In this document: piece after piece, positions 55,365 to 64,000 of the stretch
How the letters are laid out: every line of letters starts with the position of its first letter
Position numbering within the stretch: position 1 is the stretch's first letter
Assembly: GCA_937887565.1 (NCBI GenBank)
Contig: CALABS010000065.1
Coordinates: 1 to 64,000 of the forward strand
Direction: 5' to 3'
Length of the DNA: 64,000 nucleotides
Source of the DNA: an uncultured Rhodospirillaceae bacterium
Lineage (GTDB): Bacteria > Pseudomonadota > Alphaproteobacteria > Rhodospirillales > Magnetospirillaceae
Notes under the pieces: generated by a model
Told to the model about the DNA's origin: nothing
What the model saw: only the letters and a program-made list of their open reading frames with translations
Database searches by the model: none
Position numbers and translations under genes: made by a program

Positions 55365-55393
55365 TTGACAGAGGCGCCCCCGGGCTCTATCTG
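55365..55393 (+). promoter_or_regulatory. Sigma-70 promoter of secA
   Basis: TTGACA (55365-55370), 17-bp spacer, TATCTG (55388-55393), about 63 bp before the secA ATG. The -35 is a perfect consensus. No SecM-like leader is evident in the remaining 55281-55455 spacer. Confidence 0.75.
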
Positions 55394-55455
55394 TGTCCGC
55401 GTCGTAAAAGGTCCCGCCCAGGGGCCCGCAAGGACTTCTGCCCGAGGACTTTCCC

Positions 55456-58140
<2,685 letters not shown>

Positions 58141-58157
58141 TCGCTTCCCCCTCGCTG

Positions 58158-58179
58158 CCGCGGCCGAGGCAGGCCGCGG
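58158..58179. other. Perfect 8-bp inverted repeat after secA
   Basis: CCGCGGCC / GGCCGCGG with a 6-nt loop, 18 bp past the secA stop. Without a T-run it is not a standard terminator; it may stabilise the 3' end of the message. The rest of 58180-58278 has nothing distinctive. Confidence 0.45.
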
Positions 58180-58278
58180 GCGCATGGCTATGACTCCGAC
58201 GTTAACCGAATCGGCATCCTCTTGCGTTACGATACGATGACGCACACGTGTCAAGGAAGAGACACGGGGGAGGTTGCC

Positions 58279-58554
58279 ATGACCGTCATCGCCTTGGTCA
58301 TCGCCTGTCTGGGGCCGATGTGCTCCTACACCGCCACCACCGAGCCGTTCGACAGCGTGCGGCAGTGCCGGCTGGTGGCGCCGATGATCGCCGGGATCGA
58401 GCGGTCGCGGATGACCGCCACCCTGTGGCTGCCCTCGGACGTCCGTCGCACCACGTCGTACCGCTGCATCGACGCCGGCACGGGCGAAATCCTCGCGTCC
58501 TTCAACAGCGAGGACCAAGTGGCGGCGCTCAGCCCTCCGCCGGCCGGTCGGTGA
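58279..58554 (+). CDS. Small exported hypothetical protein
   Basis: A 91-residue protein that begins MTVIALVIACLGPMCSY, a short signal or anchor, then TTEPFDSVRQCRLVAPMIAG and TSYRCIDAGTGEIL. The two later cysteines could form a disulfide in the periplasm. GGGGGAGG 6 nt before ATG 58279 is strong support for translation. No family recognised. Its last 26 codons overlap the opposite-strand lipoprotein gene. Confidence 0.6.
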   Translation: MTVIALVIACLGPMCSYTATTEPFDSVRQCRLVAPMIAGIERSRMTATLWLPSDVRRTTSYRCIDAGTGEILASFNSEDQVAALSPPPAGR

Positions 58555-58882
58555 CGATCCAGGTGCCGTCCCGCAGCCGGCAGGCCTCGGCCTCGCGGCT
58601 GCGGGTGACCGACTTCCAGGTGATTTCCTGCCTCAGCAGGCGGCAGGTGCGGCCGCCGCCGTCGGTGTAGGCCTGGGCGATGGGGATCACCTTGCCCATG
58701 CCCCTGGCCGAGCGCCAGTCGGCGGCCCGACCTTCCTCGGCGGCGGCGATGGTGGCGTGGGCGTGGCCGGACATGGCGGCGCGGTCGGCGTAGGAATCGT
58801 AGGCCAGCCCCTTCTCGTAGACCCAGCCTTCCGCGCATCCCGAGATCATCAGCGCCAGCGCGCCCGCCAACCAAGCCTTCAT
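58529..58882 (-). CDS. Small lipoprotein with surface-antigen-like C-terminus
   Basis: A 117-residue protein with a lipoprotein signal (LAGALALMISGC). The C-terminal pattern GRTCRLLRQEITWKSV...AEACRLRDGTWIV resembles the tail domain of rickettsial 17-kDa surface-antigen-like outer-membrane lipoproteins, with paired cysteines. GGAGGGGG sits just before ATG 58882. The glycine-zipper segment of the full family is missing. Confidence 0.65.
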   Translation of the reverse strand: MKAWLAGALALMISGCAEGWVYEKGLAYDSYADRAAMSGHAHATIAAAEEGRAADWRSARGMGKVIPIAQAYTDGGGRTCRLLRQEITWKSVTRSREAEACRLRDGTWIVTDRPAEG

Positions 58883-59001
58883 CGCCCCCTCCGACCACGG
58901 ATTCGGGGGCAAAGTATACGCCAAAGGTGCGCTCCTGTCGCGCCGGTTGAGGGGGCGGCTGGCGTCTTGCTCCGCCGCTGCCGCCATGGCATAGGAGGGC
59001 G

Positions 59002-60030
59002 ATGATCCGCCCCGCCATCCTTGTAGCCCTCGCCCTCCTGCTGCCGACCGCGCTCGGCCGCTCCCCGGTCCGCGCCGCGTCCGTCGTCCTCGATCAACTG
59101 GATTTCGAGGGCCGCGAATCCGACCTGCGCGTCACGCTGCGCAACAAGCACCCCGAGGATTACTACGAGCCCCGGGCCGACCGGACGGTGCTGTTCGTCC
59201 ACGGCGGCACCTTCCCCGGCTCGGCCAGCTTCGACCTGGCGCTGGACGGCACCAGCTGGATGGACTGGATGGCGCGGCGCGGCTACGACGTCTACGCCCT
59301 GGATATCCGGGGATACGGCCGCTCCGGCCGGCCGGCGGCCATGGCCGGTCCCGCCGAGGCGGCACCGCCGGCGGTGGACACCGCCACCGCGCTGAAGGAC
59401 GTCTCCAAGGCGGTCGACTACATCGCGTCGCGCCGGGGGGTGCAGCGGGTCACCCTGGTCGGCTGGTCGTGGGGGGCGACCCTGGCCGGCCTGTACGCCA
59501 CCGAGGCCGGCACGCGGGTGGAGCGGCTGGTGCTGTTGGCGCCGCAATGGCTGCGGCCGGCGCCGGCCGTCGAGGCGGGCGCGTTGGGGGCCTGGCGGGC
59601 GATCCGCCTCGACGGCCTGCGCGAGCGCTGGCTGCGCGACGTGCCCGAGCCCGAGCGCAAGGACCTCGTCCCGACTGCTTGGCAGGCCGCCTGGATCGAG
59701 GCGCTGAAGCACTCCGACCCGGTCGGCGCAGCCATGGACCCGCCCGCGCTCAAGGTGCCCAACGGGGTGGCCGCCGACGCGCTGGCCACCTGGGCGGCGG
59801 GCAAGCCGGCCTGGGACCCGGCGCGGATTTCGGTCCCCACCCTGGTGGTGCAGGGCGAATGGGACGTGGACTCGCCGCCGGCCATGGGCCTGGCGGTGTT
59901 CGCCAAACTGAGCCGCGCCCCGCAGCGCCGCTATGTGCTGGTGGGCGAGGCCACCCACATGGTGATGCTGGAGAAGAACCGCGAGCAGTTGTTCCGGGCC
60001 GTGCAGGGCTTCCTGGAGGAGAGGTTCTGA
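59002..60030 (+). CDS. Exported alpha/beta hydrolase
   Basis: A 342-residue protein with a Sec signal (PAILVALALLLPTALG) and the alpha/beta fold. LFVHGGTFPG supplies the oxyanion region, GWSWGA carries the nucleophile Ser, D in VQGEWDVDSP is the likely acid, and the His in GEATHMV completes the triad. Substrate unknown. AGGAGGG precedes the ATG. The stop overlaps the next start (TGATG). Confidence 0.85.
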   Translation: MIRPAILVALALLLPTALGRSPVRAASVVLDQLDFEGRESDLRVTLRNKHPEDYYEPRADRTVLFVHGGTFPGSASFDLALDGTSWMDWMARRGYDVYALDIRGYGRSGRPAAMAGPAEAAPPAVDTATALKDVSKAVDYIASRRGVQRVTLVGWSWGATLAGLYATEAGTRVERLVLLAPQWLRPAPAVEAGALGAWRAIRLDGLRERWLRDVPEPERKDLVPTAWQAAWIEALKHSDPVGAAMDPPALKVPNGVAADALATWAAGKPAWDPARISVPTLVVQGEWDVDSPPAMGLAVFAKLSRAPQRRYVLVGEATHMVMLEKNREQLFRAVQGFLEERF

Positions 60031-60440
60031 TGCACGCCGCCCTGACCGTCGGCACACCGGGGCCGGGACTGACCGACATCACGGCCGAGGTGTCCGCCTT
60101 CGTGCGCCGGGCGGGGATCGCCGAGGGGCTGCTGACGGTGTTCATCCAGCACACCTCGGCCAGCCTGACCATCCAGGAGAACGCCGACCCCGACGTGCTG
60201 GTCGACCTCGACGACTTCTTCCGCCGGCTGGTCCGCGAGGACCCGTCGCTCTACCGCCATTCCGCCGAGGGCCCCGACGACATGCCGGCCCATATCCGCG
60301 CCGCGCTCACCCAGACCAGCCTGTCCATCCCGGTGATCGGCGGCCGCTTGGCCTTGGGCACCTGGCAGGGCATCTACGTGTTCGAGCACCGTGCCCGTCC
60401 CCACCAAAGGCGTGTGGTGCTGCACTTGTCGGGAACGTGA
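60030..60440 (+). CDS. YjbQ/UPF0047-family protein
   Basis: A 136-residue protein with the YjbQ signatures: LLTVFIQHTSASLTIQENADPDVLVDL, RHSAEGPDDMPAHIRA, and LGTWQGIYVFEHR. Some members have weak thiamine-phosphate-synthase activity; a toxic-metabolite removal role is suspected. Its start overlaps the hydrolase stop by one base, so translation is coupled; no thiamine gene is near. Confidence 0.9.
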   Translation: MHAALTVGTPGPGLTDITAEVSAFVRRAGIAEGLLTVFIQHTSASLTIQENADPDVLVDLDDFFRRLVREDPSLYRHSAEGPDDMPAHIRAALTQTSLSIPVIGGRLALGTWQGIYVFEHRARPHQRRVVLHLSGT

Positions 60441-60481
60441 CGGACGGATAGGGTGACGGCGGGACAGGTGAAAGGAACGCA

Positions 60482-61075
60482 ATGATCCGTCCGCTGCTGT
60501 TGGCCGCAACCCTTCTCGTCTCGACCTCCGCCCTGGCCGTCGAGGTTTCGCTGCCCGACCCGCCGCCGCTCCATTGGCAGGACCAGGCCCAATTGTTCGG
60601 CGATCTCGCCTATGTGCCGCCCGAGCGCAACGCCGAGGTGGTGGCCTGGGAACGCGCCAATGCCGACCGCCTGTCGCCGGGCTTCCTGTTCGATCTGTCG
60701 CGGCGCGTGCTCGCCATCGATCCGGCAGAGGCGCTGGAATGGTACGCGGTGGGCATGATGCGGGGCATCTACGATTCGGCGCGCTGCGTCGACACCACCG
60801 CCGGCCGGGCGCTGCGCGGCCTGTCGCGCCAGGCGGCCGAGGTCGCCAAGTACGGCCGCACCCATCCCCGCGAATTCGCCGCCGCCGGCAAGCGGGCATT
60901 GGCGCGGGCGGACCTGTTCGAGCACAAGGTCCCGGCCGACTGGGTCTGCGCCCAGGGGCTGTCGGGGATGGGCGGCCAGAGCGCCGGCACCACCCCTCCC
61001 GCCACCTGGCCGGCCGAGGAGAAGAAGATTCGCGACGACTTCACCCGTCAGTTCGACGACATGGCCGACCGCTGA
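60482..61075 (+). CDS. Exported hypothetical protein
   Basis: A 197-residue protein with a clear Sec signal (LLLAATLLVSTSALAVEVS). The mature part has helical segments (ALEWYAVGMMRGIYDSARC, AAEVAKYGRTHPREFAAA), two Cys residues about 60 apart and a charged end. I recognise no family. A GAAAGGAA ribosome site precedes the ATG. It ends 1 bp before mutM, so they may share a message. Confidence 0.65.
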   Translation: MIRPLLLAATLLVSTSALAVEVSLPDPPPLHWQDQAQLFGDLAYVPPERNAEVVAWERANADRLSPGFLFDLSRRVLAIDPAEALEWYAVGMMRGIYDSARCVDTTAGRALRGLSRQAAEVAKYGRTHPREFAAAGKRALARADLFEHKVPADWVCAQGLSGMGGQSAGTTPPATWPAEEKKIRDDFTRQFDDMADR

Positions 61076-61076
61076 C

Positions 61077-61919
61077 ATGCCCGAACTGCCCGAGGTCGAG
61101 ACAGTGGCGCGCGGCCTGGCGGCCGTGTGGGAGGGCCGGCGTTTCCTGCGGGTCGAGACCCGCCGTCCCGACCTGCGGGTGCCGTTCCCCGACGGCTTCG
61201 CCGACCGCCTGACCGGCCGCCGCGTCGAGCGGGTGGGACGGCGCGCCAAGTACCTGGTGGTCGCCCTCTACGGCGATCTGGTGTTGCTGGGCCATCTGGG
61301 GATGTCGGGGCGCATGGTCATCAGCCGGGGGCGCAACGCGCCTCCCGGCCCTCACGACCACGTTGAGTTCGTTACCGACGACGGCACCACCGTCACCTTC
61401 ACCGATCCCCGCCGCTTCGGCCTGATGACCCTGTGCGAGGCGGCCGGGCTGGCGGCGCATCCGCTGCTGGCCGGGCTGGGGCCCGAACCGTTGGACGAGG
61501 GGTTCACCCCGAAGGGTCTGGCCCAGGCCTTCCGGGGCAGGCGGACCCCCGTCAAGACCGCCCTTCTGGATCAGGCCCTGGTGGCCGGGCTGGGCAACAT
61601 CTATGTGTGCGAAAGCCTCTATCGGGCCGGCATCGCCCCCACCCGGGCCGCCGGCTCGCTGAAGGCGCGGGAGGTGGAGACCCTGGTCGGGTGCATCCGG
61701 GACGTCCTGACCGACGCCATCGCCGCCGGCGGCTCGTCGCTTCGGGACCACGTCCAGCCCACCGGCGAGCTGGGCTATTTCCAGCACCGGTTCGCGGTCT
61801 ACGACCGCGAGGGCGAGGCCTGTCCCGACTGCGCCTGCGATCCCGCCCGTGACGGCGGAGTCAAGCGAATCGTGCAGGCCGGCCGGTCCACTTTCTACTG
61901 TGCGAAACGCCAACGCTAG
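61077..61919 (+). CDS. mutM: MutM, formamidopyrimidine-DNA glycosylase
   Basis: The 280-residue 8-oxoguanine repair glycosylase/AP lyase. The catalytic N-terminus PELPEVE (Pro2, Glu3) and the H2TH helix region (DQALVAGLGNIYVCESLY) are intact. The C-terminal zinc finger is unusual: CPDCACD, then STFYCAKRQR, where the standard is CxxC...CxxC, so the fourth ligand position is Arg and an extra Cys follows the first pair. The start directly follows the previous stop. A short lipid-export-like gene follows. Confidence 0.92.
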   Translation: MPELPEVETVARGLAAVWEGRRFLRVETRRPDLRVPFPDGFADRLTGRRVERVGRRAKYLVVALYGDLVLLGHLGMSGRMVISRGRNAPPGPHDHVEFVTDDGTTVTFTDPRRFGLMTLCEAAGLAAHPLLAGLGPEPLDEGFTPKGLAQAFRGRRTPVKTALLDQALVAGLGNIYVCESLYRAGIAPTRAAGSLKAREVETLVGCIRDVLTDAIAAGGSSLRDHVQPTGELGYFQHRFAVYDREGEACPDCACDPARDGGVKRIVQAGRSTFYCAKRQR

Positions 61920-61938
61920 TGGTATAGCCCTACACGTC

Positions 61939-62298
61939 ATGCGGACGCTTATGCTCCTTCTGGGCGCCCTTGCCCTCGTGATCGCCGTGGCCCCGGGCCC
62001 GGCCGCCGCCCAGGGATTCCTGTCCGCCTACGAGGACCTGCCGCTGGCCCCCGGCCTGGAGGAAGTGCCCGGATCGGGCCTGTCCTTCGACGGTCCCGGC
62101 GGCCGCATCGTCGAAGCCTACGCGGAAGGGGCGGCCAGCGCCGCCGAGGTCCTGAAGTTCTATGCCGCCACCTTGCCCCAGCTCGGCTGGGCGCGCGAGA
62201 CCGACACCCTCTATCGGCGGGAATCCGAGGTGTTGACCCTGGAGGCCAAGGGCCAGGGCCGCGCGGTGGTGGTTCGTTTCAAGATTTCACCGGAATGA
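61939..62298 (+). CDS. Exported small hypothetical protein
   Basis: A 119-residue protein with a signal peptide (MLLLGALALVIAVAPGPAAA) and a compact mature domain: LSAYEDLPLAPGLEEVPGSGLSFDGPGG, then VLKFYAATLPQLGW. The FYxxTLPQLGW pattern occurs in a family of short alphaproteobacterial proteins of unknown function. It ends 23 bp before the hydratase, so operon continuation from mutM is plausible. No strong ribosome site is visible. Confidence 0.65.
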   Translation: MRTLMLLLGALALVIAVAPGPAAAQGFLSAYEDLPLAPGLEEVPGSGLSFDGPGGRIVEAYAEGAASAAEVLKFYAATLPQLGWARETDTLYRRESEVLTLEAKGQGRAVVVRFKISPE

Positions 62299-62321
62299 CC
62301 GTTCCCAGGGGAGACGGAACC

Positions 62322-63098
62322 ATGCCCTACGAGAATATCATCGTCGAGACCCGCGGCCGCGTCGGCCTGGTCACGCTGAACCGCCCCAAGGCCATGAACG
62401 CGCTGTGCAACGCGCTCATCGCCGAGCTGGGCAAGGCGCTCGACACCTTGGAGGCCGATGACGAGATCGGCTGCATCGTGCTGACCGGATCGGAAAAGGC
62501 CTTCGCCGCCGGCGCCGACATCAAGGAGATGGCCTCCAAGTCCTACATGGATGCCTATCTGGAGGACTTCATCACCAACGGCTGGGAGCGCGTCACCAAG
62601 TGCCGCAAGCCCATCGTCGCCGCCGTGGCCGGCTATTGCCTGGGCGGCGGCTGCGAGGTCGCCATGATGTGCGACTTCATCCTGGCCGCCGACAACGCCA
62701 AGTTCGGCCAGCCCGAGATCACGCTCGGCATCATCCCCGGCGCCGGCGGCACCCAGCGCCTGACCCGCGCTGTGGGCAAGGCCAAGGCCATGGAGATGTG
62801 CCTGACCGGCCGCATGATGGATGCCGCCGAGGCCGAGCGGGCCGGCCTCGTCAGCCGCATCGTCCCGGTCGCCGACCTGGTCGACGAGGCGGTGAAGGTG
62901 GCCGACCGCATCGCCGGCATGAGCCGCCCGTCGGTCCTGATGGCCAAGGAGGCGGTCAACACCGCCTTCGAGACCACCTTGGCCCAGGGCATCCATCTGG
63001 AGCGCCGGCTGTTCCACTCGACCTTCGCCACCGACGACCAGAAGGAGGGCATGGCCGCCTTCGCCGAGAAGCGCACGCCCAACTTCAAGAACCGCTGA
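62322..63098 (+). CDS. Enoyl-CoA hydratase
   Basis: A 258-residue crotonase-fold enzyme. The oxyanion-hole loops FAAGADIKEM and CLGGGCEVAMMCDF and the catalytic Glu in GIIPGAGGTQRLTRAVG are intact, as in the short-chain hydratase EchA/FadB-like type. It adds water to trans-2-enoyl-CoA in beta-oxidation. AGGGGAG precedes ATG 62322. The last few codons overlap the convergent M23 gene by 14 bp. No other beta-oxidation genes are nearby. Confidence 0.92.
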   Translation: MPYENIIVETRGRVGLVTLNRPKAMNALCNALIAELGKALDTLEADDEIGCIVLTGSEKAFAAGADIKEMASKSYMDAYLEDFITNGWERVTKCRKPIVAAVAGYCLGGGCEVAMMCDFILAADNAKFGQPEITLGIIPGAGGTQRLTRAVGKAKAMEMCLTGRMMDAAEAERAGLVSRIVPVADLVDEAVKVADRIAGMSRPSVLMAKEAVNTAFETTLAQGIHLERRLFHSTFATDDQKEGMAAFAEKRTPNFKNR

Positions 63099-63918
63099 GC
63101 ACCCTCAGCACGGTCTCGGGATCGAGCCGCACGTCCAGCCAGGTCGCACCCCAATGGAGGTGCGGCCCGGTGGCGCGGCCCGAGGCGCCGACGGTGCCGA
63201 TCTGCTGGCCCCTCGCCACCCGCTGGCCTTCCGCCACGTCCATCCGCGACAGGTGGGCATAGACCGTCTGCAGCCCCAGGCCGTGGTCGAGCATCACCGT
63301 CATGCCGGTGAAGTACAGATCCGGATGGGCCAGGGTCACCACGCCGTTGGCCACCGCGTGGACCGGCGTTCCCACCGGCGCGGCGATGTCGGTGCCGGAA
63401 TGGGGGGCGCGGGCCTCGCCGTTGAGGATGCGCTGGCTGCCGAACACCCCCGAGACGCGGCCCTCGGCCGGCGCGACCACGCCGGCCAGGAACCGGGCCT
63501 TCGGCGTCACCACCGCCCGCCGCGCCGCCACCAGCTCGGTCTCGGCCTTGATGCGGGCCAGCGCCGCCGGGTCGGGCGTCACCTTGGCCGGCGGCAGGCC
63601 GTCGATGCGCTGGACATCCCAGGCGCGCCGCGCCACGGCGATGGTCCGGGCCTCGCCGTCCACCACCAGCCTGGCGGTGGAGGCGGCGTCGCGCCCGAAG
63701 CCCAGCAGGAAGCGGCCGTCGCCGTCCACCGGCACCGCCCGGCCGTCGAGGGTGACCATCGCGCCCGGGCGGGCGGCGCCCACCACCAGCCCACCCTGCT
63801 CGGCCTTGCCCTGAAGGTCGAGGGCGTGCGCGTGGGAAACCACCACGGACACGAGGAGCGCGGCGCCTGCTCCCAGGATGCCCCGTCGTGTTCTTCGTGC
63901 CCTTGGTGGTGAGATCAC
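63085..63918 (-). CDS. M23-family peptidoglycan endopeptidase
   Basis: A 277-residue exported protein with a signal peptide (ILGAGAALLVSVVVSHAHA) and a C-terminal M23 domain. The zinc ligands lie in HSGTDIAAP and HLHWG; GTPVHAVANGVV and the YAHLSRMDVAEGQRV loop are standard. It probably cuts peptide crosslinks in the cell wall or acts as an activator. GTG 63918 overlaps the upstream stop (TAGTG), with GGAG 9 nt before, and is preferred over the in-frame ATG at 63948. Confidence 0.85.
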   Translation of the reverse strand: MISPPRARRTRRGILGAGAALLVSVVVSHAHALDLQGKAEQGGLVVGAARPGAMVTLDGRAVPVDGDGRFLLGFGRDAASTARLVVDGEARTIAVARRAWDVQRIDGLPPAKVTPDPAALARIKAETELVAARRAVVTPKARFLAGVVAPAEGRVSGVFGSQRILNGEARAPHSGTDIAAPVGTPVHAVANGVVTLAHPDLYFTGMTVMLDHGLGLQTVYAHLSRMDVAEGQRVARGQQIGTVGASGRATGPHLHWGATWLDVRLDPETVLRVLSGS

Positions 63919-64000
63919 TATCCGCTCCGCGTGCCGTGGAGCCCCCATGTTAGCAGAACCACCAGCACCACGGCGCCCATCTGATGGGCGGCGGCGAGCG
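63918..64000 (-). CDS. Partial membrane protein, possibly heme A synthase (CtaA)
   Basis: The last 26 codons of a minus-strand gene that enters from the right edge. The visible end, AAAHQMGAVVLVVLLTWGLH, is a membrane helix with a His-Gln pair. This resembles the final heme-binding helix of COX15/CtaA proteins, but the fragment is too short to be sure. It overlaps the M23 start by one base. Confidence 0.45.
   Translation of the reverse strand, partial: LAAAHQMGAVVLVVLLTWGLHGTRSG

Noticed and set aside
58158..58179. Rho-independent terminator after secA
   Set aside because: The stem is perfect but no T-run follows on either strand, so I list it only as an inverted repeat.

Overview
The window reads as ordinary chromosome of a high-GC alphaproteobacterium, most likely a Rhodospirillales relative of Magnetospirillum or Phaeospirillum. 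This placement is an inference from strong G/C bias at third codon positions, the fdxA-carD pair, the ppi-argJ block beside secA, the many multidomain histidine kinases, bacteriohemerythrin, and a CbbQ/CbbO pair. I see no rRNA, tRNA, CRISPR array, insertion sequence or prophage. The first 68 bases are not genomic: they are a poly-T run plus a near-perfect Illumina P5 adapter, so the left edge is an assembly artefact inside addA.

Layout. 70-738: 3' part of addA. 745-3760: cbbQ-cbbO (MoxR AAA+ ATPase and VWA partner), minus strand, with no RuBisCO genes nearby. 3846-12214: a PAS histidine kinase, a YkgJ-type cysteine cluster protein, a HerA-like ATPase, a DUF599 membrane protein, an OmpR/EnvZ-type two-component pair and a metallophosphoesterase-fold protein with eroded metal ligands. 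12283-15037: carD, fdxA, terB-like, terC-like and S4 genes on the minus strand. 15160-19777: a two-domain PPK2 kinase, then a secreted sugar-type binding protein placed 12 bp before a periplasmic-sensing histidine kinase. 19746-20453: a secreted SUMF1-fold protein.

20536-42255 is one uninterrupted 21.7-kb gene for a 7,239-residue putative type I secreted surface protein. It carries a FecR-like N-terminal domain, two long Ala-rich helical stretches, many RTX calcium-binding blocks, Ig/cadherin-like domains, three LamG domains, a beta-helix-like region and a terminal RTX block. It is followed by a hybrid kinase, a cyclic-nucleotide-binding protein, trxA, an FtsH paralog, and a strong candidate small RNA (47823-47924, minus strand) with its own -10 element, an exposed CCUCCUC anti-Shine-Dalgarno segment and an intrinsic terminator.

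48074-55280 holds a diheme cytochrome c, bacteriohemerythrin, a thioesterase, a PAS-LuxR regulator, a tightly overlapping GST-cupin-cupredoxin operon, argJ, a periplasmic parvulin and another PAS kinase. 55456-64000 holds secA, small envelope proteins, an alpha/beta hydrolase coupled to a YjbQ protein, mutM, an enoyl-CoA hydratase, an M23 peptidase and the edge of a gene that may be ctaA.

Themes are signal transduction (five histidine kinases, three sharing a closely related phytochrome-like kinase core, mostly without a neighbouring response regulator), envelope or surface functions, and redox/oxygen sensing. The most interesting items are the giant adhesin-like protein with its repeated RTX-jellyroll module, the binding-protein/kinase pair, and the small RNA.
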